From the NCBI RefSeq assembly GCF_023101685.1, contig NZ_CP082164.1, positions 10,137,001 through 10,201,000 on the forward strand: DNA of 64,000 bases, read 5' to 3'. A program made the position numbers and the translations under genes. Below, in pieces: positions 25,976 to 35,291 of this stretch. The notes under the pieces are model-generated. The model had not been told where the DNA came from. It did not search any database and saw only the letters and a list, made by a program, of their open reading frames with translations. Position 1 is the first letter of the stretch, and each line of letters opens with the position of its first letter. The stretch is from Bradyrhizobium sp. 186. GTDB lineage: Bacteria; Pseudomonadota; Alphaproteobacteria; Rhizobiales; Xanthobacteraceae.

Positions 25976-28423
25976 ATGGCAGGAGCGAAAGACAAGTCCA
26001 GGTTTCTTCGCGAGGGCCTGTTCGCCAAATACGTCGTCTCCCTCGTCGGCCTCGTCGTGTTCGTGCTCGCCGTCAACGGTGCGATGGAGACCTGGATCTC
26101 CTACCGCGCCACCAGGACGTCGCTGACCGACGGGTTGGAGGACAAGGCGCAGGCCGCTGCCCGGCGCATCGAGCAATCGGTCTCCGAGCTCGAGCGCCAG
26201 ATCAGCTGGGTGACGCGGGCAAGCCAGGACACGCTCGAGAAGCGCCGCGCCGACTACGCCCAGCTCCTGCACCAGGTCGCGGTCGTCTCCCAGTTGTTCC
26301 AGCTCAATGGCGAGGGCCGCGAGGTGCTGCGCGTCTCGCGCCAATCGACCTCGACCGGCGGCAACGCCGATCTCTCCCGCGACATGCGCTTCACCGACAC
26401 GGTCGCGCGCGGCGTCAACTACGCGCCGGCCTATTTCTCCGACCGGACACCGTTCATGTCGATCTCGGTGGCGCATTCCGGCTTCAACGCCGGCGTCACC
26501 GTGGCCGAGATCGATCTCAGCTTTCTCTCCGAGTCGCTGTCCGATGCCCAGGTCGGCAAGGCGGCGTTTGCCTATGTCGTCGATCCGCGCGGCCGCGTCC
26601 TGGCGACGTCGTCGAAGGGGCCCGAAATCGGCAAGGACCTGTCGAAGCTGCCGCAGGTGGCAGCTGCGATCGCGCCCGGCCGCGAGCCCGACAGTTCCGG
26701 CACCGACTTCAACGGCCATTCGGTGATGAGCGCCGAAAGCACCGTGCCAAAACTCGGCTGGAGCGTGCTGTTCGAGCAGCCGACCACCCAGGCGCTGATG
26801 CCGATCCGCGACCAGCTCGTGCGCATCGCGCTGCTGATCGGCATGGGCCTGATGGTCGCGATCCTCGCCGGCACGCTGCTGGCGCGCCGCATGATCATCC
26901 CGATCACGGCGCTGCGCGACGGTGCGCACCGGCTCGGCGAGGGCGATTTCAGCCATCGCATCGACGTGCACACCTCCGACGAGCTGGAAGAGCTCGCCGG
27001 CCAGTTCAACCGCATGGCCGGCCAGATCCAGGAGACCTATTCGGATCTCGAAACCAAGGTCGAGGAACGCACGCGCGACCTCGCGCAGTCGATCAACGAG
27101 CTCAAGGTGCTGGAAGAGGTTGGCCGCGCGGTCGCCTCCTCGCTCGATCTCAATGCCGTGCTGCCGACGATCGCGGCACGCGCGATCGAGATCACCCATG
27201 CCGACGCGGTGCTGATCTACGGCTATGACGCCGAGAAGCACCGCTTCAACCTGGTCGAGGCCAATGGCATCGACAAATCGGCCGAGGGCGCGCATGTCAC
27301 GATCGACGAAGGCCAGAATATTTTGAGCGATGCCGCGGCGAGCTGCGAGCCGATCGCGCTTCCCGATCTCGACCGGGCCTTCGAACAGCCGCTGCGCGAC
27401 GTCGCGGTCGACGCCGGCTTCCACTCGGTGCTGGTGGTGCCGCTGGTCGATCAGCAGGGCACGCTCGGCTCGCTGGTGGTGCTGCGCCGCGCCAGCGGCG
27501 AGTTCGCCAGCAGCGTCACCGGCCTGATGCGTACCTTTGCCAACCAGGCAGTGCTGGCGATGCGCAATGCGCGCCTGTTCAGCGAGGTCGACGACAAGGG
27601 CCGCGAGCTCGCCGCGGCGCACGAGACCGTGCAGCAGCAGGCGACAAAACTCCAGGAGCAGACCGAGCAGCTCCGCAACTGGAATCGCTCGCTGGAGGAG
27701 CGCGTCGAGAAACAGTTAGGGGAGATCGGCCGTATCAAGCGGCTCGAACGTTTCCTCGCTCCGCAGGTTGCCCAGCTCATCGCATCCTCCGACGGCCACG
27801 ATGCGCTGCTCGACAGCCACCGCCGCGAGGTGACCGTCGTGTTCTGCGACCTGCGCGGCTTCACCTCCTTCACCGAGGCGACCGAGCCGGAAGAGGCGAT
27901 GAACGTGCTGCGCGAGTATCACGCGGCGCTCGGCGAATTGATCCACCGCTATGAAGGCACGCTCGACCGCTTTGCCGGCGACGGCGTGATGATCCTGTTC
28001 AACGCCCCCATTCAATTCGCCGACCACCCCAAGCGCGCGGTGAAGATGGCGGTCGAGATGCGCGACGAGATCGGCAAGCTGACCGAGAAATGGAAGAACC
28101 GCGGCCACTCGCTCGGCTTCGGCCTCGGCGTTGCGATGGGCTACGCCACGCTCGGCCAGATCGGCTTCGAGCAGCGGCTGGAATATGCCGCGATCGGCAG
28201 CGTCACCAATCTCGCCTCGCGCCTCTGCGACGAGGCCAAGGCCGGCCAGGTCGTGGTCAGCCGCCGCGTCTACGGCATGGTCGAGCCCTGGGTCGAGGCC
28301 CGTGCGCTCGACGACCTCGTGCTCAAGGGCTTCAACCATCCGGTGCTCGCGATGGAGATAATGTCGTGGCGCGAGGAGGTGGAGAACGTGGTGGACGCGG
28401 CAGCGGCGCGGCGGCGAGGGTAG
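25976..28423 (+). CDS. Membrane adenylate/guanylate cyclase with sensor, HAMP and GAF domains
   Basis: 815-aa class III nucleotide cyclase. A membrane helix (about 18-42), a periplasmic Cache-like sensor (about 45-275) and a second helix (about 285-305) are followed by HAMP (ARRMIIPITALRDGAHRLGEGDFS), GAF (about 375-530), a coiled coil and the cyclase domain (about 610-800). Metal aspartates are D625 (FCDLRGF) and D669 (FAGDGV); transition-state N745 and R749 are kept. The purine-selecting Lys and Asp/Thr positions are R665 and A738, a variant I recall as common in proteobacterial cyclases. It probably makes cAMP and may supply the Crp-type regulator near 23 kb (inferred). Confidence 0.9.
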   Translation: MAGAKDKSRFLREGLFAKYVVSLVGLVVFVLAVNGAMETWISYRATRTSLTDGLEDKAQAAARRIEQSVSELERQISWVTRASQDTLEKRRADYAQLLHQVAVVSQLFQLNGEGREVLRVSRQSTSTGGNADLSRDMRFTDTVARGVNYAPAYFSDRTPFMSISVAHSGFNAGVTVAEIDLSFLSESLSDAQVGKAAFAYVVDPRGRVLATSSKGPEIGKDLSKLPQVAAAIAPGREPDSSGTDFNGHSVMSAESTVPKLGWSVLFEQPTTQALMPIRDQLVRIALLIGMGLMVAILAGTLLARRMIIPITALRDGAHRLGEGDFSHRIDVHTSDELEELAGQFNRMAGQIQETYSDLETKVEERTRDLAQSINELKVLEEVGRAVASSLDLNAVLPTIAARAIEITHADAVLIYGYDAEKHRFNLVEANGIDKSAEGAHVTIDEGQNILSDAAASCEPIALPDLDRAFEQPLRDVAVDAGFHSVLVVPLVDQQGTLGSLVVLRRASGEFASSVTGLMRTFANQAVLAMRNARLFSEVDDKGRELAAAHETVQQQATKLQEQTEQLRNWNRSLEERVEKQLGEIGRIKRLERFLAPQVAQLIASSDGHDALLDSHRREVTVVFCDLRGFTSFTEATEPEEAMNVLREYHAALGELIHRYEGTLDRFAGDGVMILFNAPIQFADHPKRAVKMAVEMRDEIGKLTEKWKNRGHSLGFGLGVAMGYATLGQIGFEQRLEYAAIGSVTNLASRLCDEAKAGQVVVSRRVYGMVEPWVEARALDDLVLKGFNHPVLAMEIMSWREEVENVVDAAAARRRG

Positions 28424-28749
28424 CAGGCGCAGACGTGCGCCAATTGCTCCGCTGTCATGCCCCGGCTTGACCGGGGAATCCAGTACGCCGCGCCCTCTCG
28501 ATTCCATCATTGCCGTCTCTGGAATACTGGATCGCCCGATCAAGTCGGGCGATGACGGCCACCTGAAACAAAAAAGTCGAAAACAACCCCATGCACAGTA
28601 GACGGTGCGTGCGGGATCAATGACTTACGCGCACGTTGCGGACGTCGTTTTGACACGTCGGGCAAAACACTGGCAGGATGGCATCATCGGGCAGCGGTGC
28701 CGAACCTCAGCACATCACGCCCTGGTGTGGTTTCCCCGACGGGCAGCAA
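28424..28749. other. Intergenic region with palindromic repeat and a possible dispersed repeat
   Basis: A palindromic element fills 28454-28556. The stretch after it (28560-28680), with GTCGAAAACAACCCCATGCA and a GGGCAAAACACTGGCAGGATGG block, resembles a repeat I recall between Bradyrhizobium genes. I see no credible gene; open frames here lack ribosome sites and family features. Confidence 0.45.
28454..28556. repeat. Palindromic intergenic element after the cyclase gene
   Basis: GTCATGCCCCGGC...GGGAATCCAGTA at the left pairs with ATACTGGATC...GTCGGGCGATGAC at the right. It lies between convergent genes and can serve as a terminator for both. Confidence 0.6.
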
Positions 28750-30066
28750 TCACGTCCCCCGCTTCGGCCCCATCGCCTCGAACCCCGTCTTCTGTTCGTC
28801 GCTCAAATCCGCCTCGAAATCATCCAGCGCATCGCCGACGCCCTTCACCGCTTGCAGCATTGTCTCGAGCCGCGCCTTCACAGCGGCGAGGCGGGCTTGC
28901 GGTGTCGCCGCGGGCTTCGTTGGGCAGGCGCTCAGCGTCTGCATGGTGCGCAGCGCGGTGTCCTGGAGCACGTCGAGCCGGGCGCGGGCGGTGTCGTCGA
29001 GGCGAAGCGTGGCGGCGATGTCGTCTGCGGGCCATTGCTGCTGCACGAGCTGCTCGTATTGGCGCTGCACCTGCTCGTCGTAGCGGGGATCCGCCTGGCA
29101 GGCCGATGCCGCCTGGGGGTTCTTTTGCTGGCCTGACGCAAGCGCGGCGCCACGCTCTTTTGCCAGCGCATCGAGCTTTGTTTTCTGACGATCGTCGAGG
29201 AGATCGACGAACTTCGCGAGCGGCGGCGCCACCGTGTCTGTCGCCTTGATCATGGCCTCCAGGCGGGCCTGCATCAGGCCGATGCGTTCCGCCGCCGCAG
29301 CGGGGGCCTGCGCCGGGCAGGAGGCGCGGATGGTGTCGCGCGCTGTGGTCCATGCGGTCGCGAGCTCGTCGAGGGCCGTGCGCTGTAATTCGTTCGGCTG
29401 CGCAGCGGCAATGATGCGGTCGACCGGCAAGCCGCCGGTGTCGCTGACATCGCAGACATTCTCGACCGATGGGACTTTTCGCGCGCGCCTGCCTTGCGGG
29501 GCGGTGTAGGCGGCGAGCTCCGTGGCTGCATAGGGCGCGAAGATCGCGGCATAGATATCGCCATAGCCGTAGAGCGAGAGGCTGGTCGCATCACCGAAGA
29601 TGATTGCGGTGGTGAGGTCATCATGCGCGAACGGCCAGAACACCGGGCCTACCCAGCCATAGCTGCCGTCAGGGTGGCGCCACCAGCCCTGCGGGCGGCG
29701 ACCGCCATGCCAGCCCGACAGCGCAGCTTGCGCCGTGAGCGCCGCGCGCAAGATGTAGGGATTGGCGGGCTGTCCACGCTCAGCGCCGCGGGGATCCTGC
29801 GATCTCAACGCGGCGGAGCGAGTGCGACCGCCGCGCACGCCCATGCGGGCGTGCCGCAAGCGCGACAGGCCGATCACGTGGCCGACGGCGAAGCGGGCGA
29901 CGCCGAGCGGACCGCCGCGCAGCCCGAACTGCGCCTCGGCCCTATTCGGCAGCAGCACCGCCAGAACCAGGATGGCCGCGCCGGCCAGCGCCAATCCCAT
30001 GCGCGATCTCGACATGACCACCGAGCTGGCCACTTCTTGGTCCTCCAAGCGCGCACCGCGCCGCAT
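28750..30066 (-). CDS. LTXXQ-motif (Spy/CpxP-like) exported protein
   Basis: About 438 aa, with an N-terminal hydrophobic segment (MGLALAGAAILVLAVLLP) and a likely signal cut after AEA. The middle has Trp/Gly-rich text (WHGGRRPQGWWRHPDGSYGWVGPVFWPF). The C-terminal half is helical with repeated LTXXQ-like motifs: LDDRQKTKLDAL, LRLDDTARARLDVL and LSDEQKTGFEAM. This pattern belongs to a Spy-related family usual in Bradyrhizobium. Spy itself is a periplasmic chaperone, but chaperone activity is not shown for long members like this one. The start is uncertain: 30066 has GGAG at good spacing, 30015 gives a shorter leader and 30114 a longer one. Convergent with the cyclase gene. Confidence 0.75.
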   Translation of the reverse strand: MRRGARLEDQEVASSVVMSRSRMGLALAGAAILVLAVLLPNRAEAQFGLRGGPLGVARFAVGHVIGLSRLRHARMGVRGGRTRSAALRSQDPRGAERGQPANPYILRAALTAQAALSGWHGGRRPQGWWRHPDGSYGWVGPVFWPFAHDDLTTAIIFGDATSLSLYGYGDIYAAIFAPYAATELAAYTAPQGRRARKVPSVENVCDVSDTGGLPVDRIIAAAQPNELQRTALDELATAWTTARDTIRASCPAQAPAAAAERIGLMQARLEAMIKATDTVAPPLAKFVDLLDDRQKTKLDALAKERGAALASGQQKNPQAASACQADPRYDEQVQRQYEQLVQQQWPADDIAATLRLDDTARARLDVLQDTALRTMQTLSACPTKPAATPQARLAAVKARLETMLQAVKGVGDALDDFEADLSDEQKTGFEAMGPKRGT

Positions 30067-30152
30067 GACCATGACTCCGAGCGGAACCAAAGGTTCCGAC
30101 TCCAAGGGAGTCAAAGGGAGTCAAAGCGTCGCAGACGAAGCGCTTCGGTCCC

Positions 30153-31151
30153 TCACTCCGTCTTTTGCGGCAGCACGAAAGTCTGGCCGGGATAGATCAG
30201 GTTGGGGTTGTGGATCTTGTCGCGGTTGGCTTTGAAGATCACTGCGTAGCGGGCACCGTCGCCGTAGGCGAGACGGCTGAGGGCCCAGAGGCTGTCGCCG
30301 CGGGAAATCACCCGGCTTCCGCCCCTTTCCGCGGGCGCAGCGCCGAAGACCTCCGCGGCCGAAGCCGATGCGACCGTCGCGCCAGCGGTTTCGGCTGGCG
30401 CCCTTGCCAAAACCCTCGGCTTCGGCGGCCCCATCATTCTGGGCCGAGCCGCCGACGCCGAGGCAACGCGCGACGCGGCGGACGGCAAGGACGCGACGAC
30501 GTCCGATTTCTCGTCCGGCTTCTCGGCCTGCCTGGCGGCCGGTGCGGGGCGCACGGGCGGCGGCGCCGCTTCGGCAATGGTCACAGGCATGGTGCGGCCG
30601 GACTGCGTGACGGTGCCATCCGGCGCCGTTGCGCGCAGGGTCAGCTCATAGCTGCCGGCGGGAAGCTGCGACGGCGTCATGACGAACAGGCCCGAAGCGT
30701 CAGCCACCACGCTGTCGAGCGGCTGACCGTCACGCAGCAGCTCGACCTTGGCGCTCGGAGCGGCCTTGCCCGCGATCACCGCCGCCTCGCCATGATCGTC
30801 GACGCGGGCGACATCGAAACGGGGGCCGACGTCGGTTGCGGCCGGCGGCGCCTTGACCGGCGCGAGATCGGCGAGCGCGGCCGTGACCTGCTTCTGCGTT
30901 TCGGCCATGGCGCCCGTCTTCGGTGCGGCGGTGAGCTTTGGTTCCTCCGGCTTCGGTTCTGGGTTGGCCTCGGCTTTGGTTTCAGCTCTGGTTTCAGGCC
31001 TTGCATCCGGCTTGGCGGCGACGGCGATCTCGGTGTTCGCGCCGCCGGGCAGCAACCGGCGCAGTTCGGCGGGACCGATCACCAGTGCGGTTCCAAAAAC
31101 GGCGAGCACGCAGAGTGCAATGAAAGCCTTGGATGCGGTCATCATCGACAT
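30153..31151 (-). CDS. LysM-domain peptidoglycan-binding protein
   Basis: 332 aa. It has an N-terminal membrane anchor (FIALCVLAVFGTALVIG), a Lys/Pro/Glu-rich charged linker (about 45-80), an Ig-like/SipA-type segment (about 110-200: AAVIAGKAAPSAKVELLRDGQ, then GLFVMTPSQLPAGSYELTL), an Ala-rich linker and a C-terminal LysM domain (RVISRGDSLWALSRLAYGDG...NPNLIYPGQTFVLP). It should sit in the inner membrane and reach the cell wall. ATG 31151 is preferred; a GTG at 31166 adds five residues. The architecture is common in Bradyrhizobium but its role is not known. It precedes the LTXXQ gene on the same strand with an 86-base gap. Confidence 0.85.
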   Translation of the reverse strand: MSMMTASKAFIALCVLAVFGTALVIGPAELRRLLPGGANTEIAVAAKPDARPETRAETKAEANPEPKPEEPKLTAAPKTGAMAETQKQVTAALADLAPVKAPPAATDVGPRFDVARVDDHGEAAVIAGKAAPSAKVELLRDGQPLDSVVADASGLFVMTPSQLPAGSYELTLRATAPDGTVTQSGRTMPVTIAEAAPPPVRPAPAARQAEKPDEKSDVVASLPSAASRVASASAARPRMMGPPKPRVLARAPAETAGATVASASAAEVFGAAPAERGGSRVISRGDSLWALSRLAYGDGARYAVIFKANRDKIHNPNLIYPGQTFVLPQKTE

Positions 31152-31359
31152 CAAACCCCGGAGCACAAATCAATCAATCGCGGCAAGTTGCGCCGATTTG
31201 GCCGCGGCAGCAAGACAGCCGATAGTCTCGCGGCCCCGGCGATGTCGTCATTCCTCGCGCCAACCACCCTGATTCCACTCCGATTCATGGTTCCCTAACC
31301 CTTGCTGGTAACGGGCTCTTGTCGGTTTTGCTGCATCTTGCATCCCACGGGAGGGCTGC

Positions 31360-34023
31360 ATGGGCACATCAATCCGATGGACCGCGCGCACGCGCGCGCT
31401 GCTGCGCCGCTGGCGCGGGGCGCCGCTGACATGGCTGATCATCGGCGGCTTCGTGCTGATGGCCGCGACCGCCATCGGCACTGCGCTCACCGTCGATCGC
31501 TTCCGGCAGAGCGCGATCGAGAGCGGACGCGACGGTCTGGAGAGCGCGGTGCGGCTGCTCGCCCGTCACTTCGACCGCGAATTCGAGGATTTCGCGGTGC
31601 TGCAAAAGAGCGTCATCGCCGAGCTCGAAAGCCATGGCATCGAATCCGCGGACGTGTTCCGCAGCGAGATGGGCACGCTCGCCATGCATGAAGTGCTGCA
31701 CGCAAAAGCCAGCGGCTGGTCCGACGTCGCCGGCGCCAATGTGTTCGATTCCAGGGGCGTGCTGATCAACTCGTCGCGGCGCTGGCCGGTCGCCGATATC
31801 TCGGTCGCCGACCGCGGCTATTTCAACCGTCTCAAGAATGATCCGGCTGCACAGGAAGAGGTCGAAGTGGTCCCGGGACGGATCGGCAATGGCCCAGCCA
31901 TCGTGTTCGCACGGCGTGTGTCCGGCCCGCATGGCGGATTCCTCGGCATGGTCTCGCGCGCGATCACGCCGGAGCAGCTCGAATCGTTCTTCGCCTCGAC
32001 CGGCCTCGGCGAGGAATCCTCGATCGCGATGCACCACCAGAACGGCCAGCTGCTCGCACGCGTCCCGCATGTCAACGCCATGATCGGGCAGAATTACCGC
32101 AAGGGCTCGCCCGAGCAGATGGCCGTGTTCGAGCGCACCTTCGTCACGACGCAGCTCGCAAGCCCGATCGACGGCAAGGACCGCATCGTCGCCGCGCGTC
32201 TCTTGACCGGCGAGCCGCTGGTCGTGGTCGCGACCAAGTCGCTCGACGCGACGCTCGCCACCTGGCACACGCAAACCAAATTCTTCGTTACCGTGGCCGT
32301 GCTGTCGATCGGCCTGCTCGTGCTCACGTTGTTCCTGATCTTCCGCCAGGTGACGCGCCGGCTCTCGGTGGAGAAGCAGCGGCTCGACACCGCGCTGAAC
32401 ACGATGACGCAGGGCCTTTTGATGTTCGACCAGGACAAGCGGCTCATCGTCTGCAACCGGCGCTACGTCGAGATGTACGGGCTGTCGACCGGCGCGGTCA
32501 AACCCGGCGCGTATTTCCGCGACGTGATCCAGCACCGCCACGATACCGGCTCGTTCCACGGTGACGTCGAGTCTTATTGCGACGGTATCTTGACCAATGT
32601 CGGGCGGACGCAGAGCACCATCGTGGAGACCGCCGACGGCCGCCTGGTCGAGATCAAGAACCAGCCCGGCGCCGCCGGCGGCTGGCTCGCGACCCATGAC
32701 GACGTCACCGAGCGCATCCGCTCCGACGAGCGCATCGCGCATATGGCGCATTACGACGCGCTCACCGACCTTCCCAACCGCGTGCTGATGCGCGGCCACC
32801 TCGAGCGCCGCGTCGCCGAGCTTGCCGCGGGCAAACCGTTCGCGATTCTCTATATCGACGTCGACGAGTTCAAGGGCGTCAACGACTCGCTCGGCCATGA
32901 GGTCGGCGACGAACTGCTGCGTCAGGTCGCAAACCGCCTGCGCGCCTGCGTCAGCGGCAACGACCTGGTGGCAAGGCTCGGCGGCGACGAATTCGCCATC
33001 GTCAAGGCCGGCACCAACGACCAGGCCGAGCTGACGGCATTGGCGGAGCAGATCCTGACGACGCTGCGCACGCCGGTGAACTGCAAGGGTCAGGAGATTC
33101 CGACCGATGCCAGCATCGGCATCGCGATCGCGCCCGACCACGGCGACAATCTCGACGATTTGCTCAAGCGCGCCGATCTCGCGATGTACGCGGCGAAATC
33201 CGAGGGCCGCCGCACCTTCCGCGTCTTCGTGCCCGAATACGATGCCAAGGCGAAACAACGCCGCCAGCTCGAGCTCGATCTGCGCCAGGCGCTGGCGCGC
33301 GGCGAGTTCGAGGTACACTACCAGCCATTGGTCGATCTCGCGGCCAATGTGGTGACCGGCTGCGAGGCGCTGCTGCGGTGGCACCATCCGGAGCGCGGCA
33401 TGGTCTCGCCCGCGGACTTCATTCCTGTCGCGGAAGACACCGGCCTGATCGGCGAGATCGGCGAATGGGTGCTCAAGCAGGCTTGCACCGAGGCTGCGGG
33501 CTGGCCCGGCGATATCCATATCGCGGTCAACGTGTCGCCGGTGCAGTTCCGCGCCAAAACGCTGGCGCTCAAGGTCGCCGCGGCCCTTGCGGAATCGGGC
33601 CTGGCACCGGGACGGCTCGAGCTCGAGATCACCGAGACCGTCCTGATCCGCGACGACGCCGAGGCGCTGACGATCCTTCAGCAGCTCCGCGAGCTCGGCG
33701 TGCGCATCGCGCTCGACGATTTCGGCACCGGCTATTCGTCGCTGAGCTATCTGCACCGCTTCCCGTTCGACAAGATCAAGATCGACCGCAGCTTCATCAG
33801 CGACATCGGCGAGCCCGAAGATTCCTCACCGATCGTCCAGGCGGTGGTGCACATGGCCGCCGCGCGTCAGATGGCGACGACGGCCGAAGGCGTCGAGACC
33901 GAGGCGCAGCGCGAGGTGCTGCGGCGGCTCGGATGCAGCCAGATGCAGGGCTGGCTGTTCAGCCCGGCCGTGCCGGCCGCGCGGCTGAAGCAGTTGCTGT
34001 CGGCGCAGGCTGTGGCGGCCTGA
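31360..34023 (+). CDS. Cache-PAS-GGDEF-EAL cyclic-di-GMP protein
   Basis: 887-aa membrane protein with both cyclic-di-GMP domains. The first helix is at about 25-45, the periplasmic dCache-like sensor at about 50-300, and the second helix at about 305-330. A PAS domain follows (about 345-450, LNTMTQGLLMFDQDKRLIVCNRRY), then GGDEF (about 460-620) with intact RLGGDEFAIV and EAL (about 635-885) with CEALLRW, NVSPVQFR, ELEITETVL and DDFGTGYSSL, all catalytic positions present. It can in principle make and degrade cyclic-di-GMP. PilZ and CheR genes at the right end of the window could be downstream users, but that link is speculative. Confidence 0.93.
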   Translation: MGTSIRWTARTRALLRRWRGAPLTWLIIGGFVLMAATAIGTALTVDRFRQSAIESGRDGLESAVRLLARHFDREFEDFAVLQKSVIAELESHGIESADVFRSEMGTLAMHEVLHAKASGWSDVAGANVFDSRGVLINSSRRWPVADISVADRGYFNRLKNDPAAQEEVEVVPGRIGNGPAIVFARRVSGPHGGFLGMVSRAITPEQLESFFASTGLGEESSIAMHHQNGQLLARVPHVNAMIGQNYRKGSPEQMAVFERTFVTTQLASPIDGKDRIVAARLLTGEPLVVVATKSLDATLATWHTQTKFFVTVAVLSIGLLVLTLFLIFRQVTRRLSVEKQRLDTALNTMTQGLLMFDQDKRLIVCNRRYVEMYGLSTGAVKPGAYFRDVIQHRHDTGSFHGDVESYCDGILTNVGRTQSTIVETADGRLVEIKNQPGAAGGWLATHDDVTERIRSDERIAHMAHYDALTDLPNRVLMRGHLERRVAELAAGKPFAILYIDVDEFKGVNDSLGHEVGDELLRQVANRLRACVSGNDLVARLGGDEFAIVKAGTNDQAELTALAEQILTTLRTPVNCKGQEIPTDASIGIAIAPDHGDNLDDLLKRADLAMYAAKSEGRRTFRVFVPEYDAKAKQRRQLELDLRQALARGEFEVHYQPLVDLAANVVTGCEALLRWHHPERGMVSPADFIPVAEDTGLIGEIGEWVLKQACTEAAGWPGDIHIAVNVSPVQFRAKTLALKVAAALAESGLAPGRLELEITETVLIRDDAEALTILQQLRELGVRIALDDFGTGYSSLSYLHRFPFDKIKIDRSFISDIGEPEDSSPIVQAVVHMAAARQMATTAEGVETEAQREVLRRLGCSQMQGWLFSPAVPAARLKQLLSAQAVAA

Positions 34024-34196
34024 GGCCGTTCCTTCGCCACCTCCCGAAAAATAGGATCAAACCTCGCGTGCTGCGGTTATCGCCCTGCTGAAGCGGCCGG
34101 AACCCTGGCCGCCGCCAGCCAACACCGCATCGCGCGCTTCGCAGACCGCCGCGTCTGTGGGCTGTTGCGCGCGTTGCGCACATGGAGCGAGGCGAC

Positions 34197-34556
34197 ATGG
34201 CGATCGCGACCTTCCGGATGATTCCTCTCGTGGTGGTTGCCGCCATGATCGGCGTGCCCGTGGCTGCCCGCGACGATGGCCGCTACGCGAATTCTCCGCT
34301 CAAGGGCTGGTTCGAGAGCCTGCACAGCAAGGCCGGCGGCCCCTGTTGCGCGAATGCCGACGGTACCGCCCTCGACGAGGTCGACTGGGACACGAGGAGC
34401 GGACATTACCGGGTCCGGCTCCAGGGCGAGTGGATCGAGGTGCCCGACGACACCGTGATCACCGAGCCGAACCGCGCCGGCCGCACCATGGTCTGGTCTT
34501 ATTACGTCAACGGCCGCGCGGTGATCCGTTGCTTCATGCCTGGCAGCATGACCTGA
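34197..34556 (+). CDS. Small exported protein of unknown function
   Basis: 119 aa. An N-terminal signal peptide (MAIATFRMIPLVVVAAMIGVPVAA) is followed by a compact domain with two adjacent cysteines (GGPCCAN) and a third near the C-terminus (VIRCFMPG), which could make a disulfide. It is Trp- and acid-rich (VDWDTRSGHYRVRLQGEWIEVPDDTV). ATG 34197 has GAGGCGAC upstream; ATG 34182 would add five residues. I do not recognise a named family; similar short exported proteins occur in Bradyrhizobiaceae. It sits alone after the GGDEF-EAL gene with a 173-base gap. Confidence 0.7.
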   Translation: MAIATFRMIPLVVVAAMIGVPVAARDDGRYANSPLKGWFESLHSKAGGPCCANADGTALDEVDWDTRSGHYRVRLQGEWIEVPDDTVITEPNRAGRTMVWSYYVNGRAVIRCFMPGSMT

Positions 34557-34586
34557 ATCGGGACAGCATCCGGAAAACGCGGAAAT

Positions 34587-34709
34587 TCACATCTGCTGTC
34601 TTGCGGCGCGCACTTCCGCGAATTCAGCGTCCGGATGCGCGATGATGGTGGCGAACATGATGCCGCTGATGATCAGCGACCAGGCGGTGTCCCAATAGAT
34701 CCAAAACAT
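34587..34709 (-). CDS. 40-aa membrane mini-protein
   Basis: MFWIYWDTAWSLIISGIMFA starts a 40-residue product with one hydrophobic helix (about residues 8-24) and a charged C-terminus. The ribosome site GGAGGCTGGCAT before the ATG is strong, which makes a real gene likely despite the length. No family is recognised. It faces the exported-protein gene at 34197-34556 tail to tail. Confidence 0.6.
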   Translation of the reverse strand: MFWIYWDTAWSLIISGIMFATIIAHPDAEFAEVRAARQQM

Positions 34710-35029
34710 ATGCCAGCCTCCGTTTCGTCTCCTCCGCCCGCGGGATCAAGGTAACGGCAAAACAAGGCTGCCGTTCCCGGTGCAATTGCGGCACGGCGAG
34801 GCGCGGGCGAAGCGCAGCGCTATCTTTTGTTGGTCGGCGGGACCTTGCGATCGGTTTGACCGGTGTGGCGCTTTGCCACGACATCTTCATCCCGCGAGCC
34901 TTCGCGCGGGCGCGGCGTTGGTTCGCTTTTCGGCTGTGAACGAGTTCATAGAGGCCTCGCTGTCTGCGTTGCACGATGGTTCTCACGCGCCCCCCGGCGC
35001 ACCGAACTTTCGACAGCGGATTTGGCCTG
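34710..35029. other. Intergenic region, no gene seen
   Basis: About 320 bases with no convincing coding frame on either strand. Holds a short hairpin (CCCGCG / CGCGGG near 34894-34913) and should hold the promoter of the 40-aa gene at its left edge. Confidence 0.45.
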
Positions 35030-35167
35030 ATGCGGAAACGACTCGTCGCCTGGACCATCCTGACCGCCGCGCTGCTGGCGGTCGCCGTGTGGACCGTGCT
35101 CGGGCCGCCCGACCACGCATCTGGTTCGCATCTCCCCTCCCGCAGCCTGGAAGCGGCCGTGCGATAG
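35030..35167 (+). CDS. Possible 45-aa single-helix protein
   Basis: The frame encodes MRKRLVAWTILTAALLAVAV then a polar tail. Positive N-terminus plus hydrophobic helix looks like a signal anchor or leader. The ribosome site is weak, so this could be chance. No family recognised. Confidence 0.3.
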   Translation: MRKRLVAWTILTAALLAVAVWTVLGPPDHASGSHLPSRSLEAAVR

Positions 35168-35291
35168 CCGGCCCTGTCCAATCGATACAATTTCGGTATC
35201 GATCGATCCCAATTGGAATTTGGTGCGACGGCCCGCCTGCCGCTATCCTCGCGCAAACGACAACGCCGTACCGGCTCAAGGAGGAACGCCC

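Noticed and set aside
34624..35256. 210-codon minus-strand frame
   Set aside because: Basic, low-information composition, no ribosome site. It overlaps the better supported 40-aa gene.
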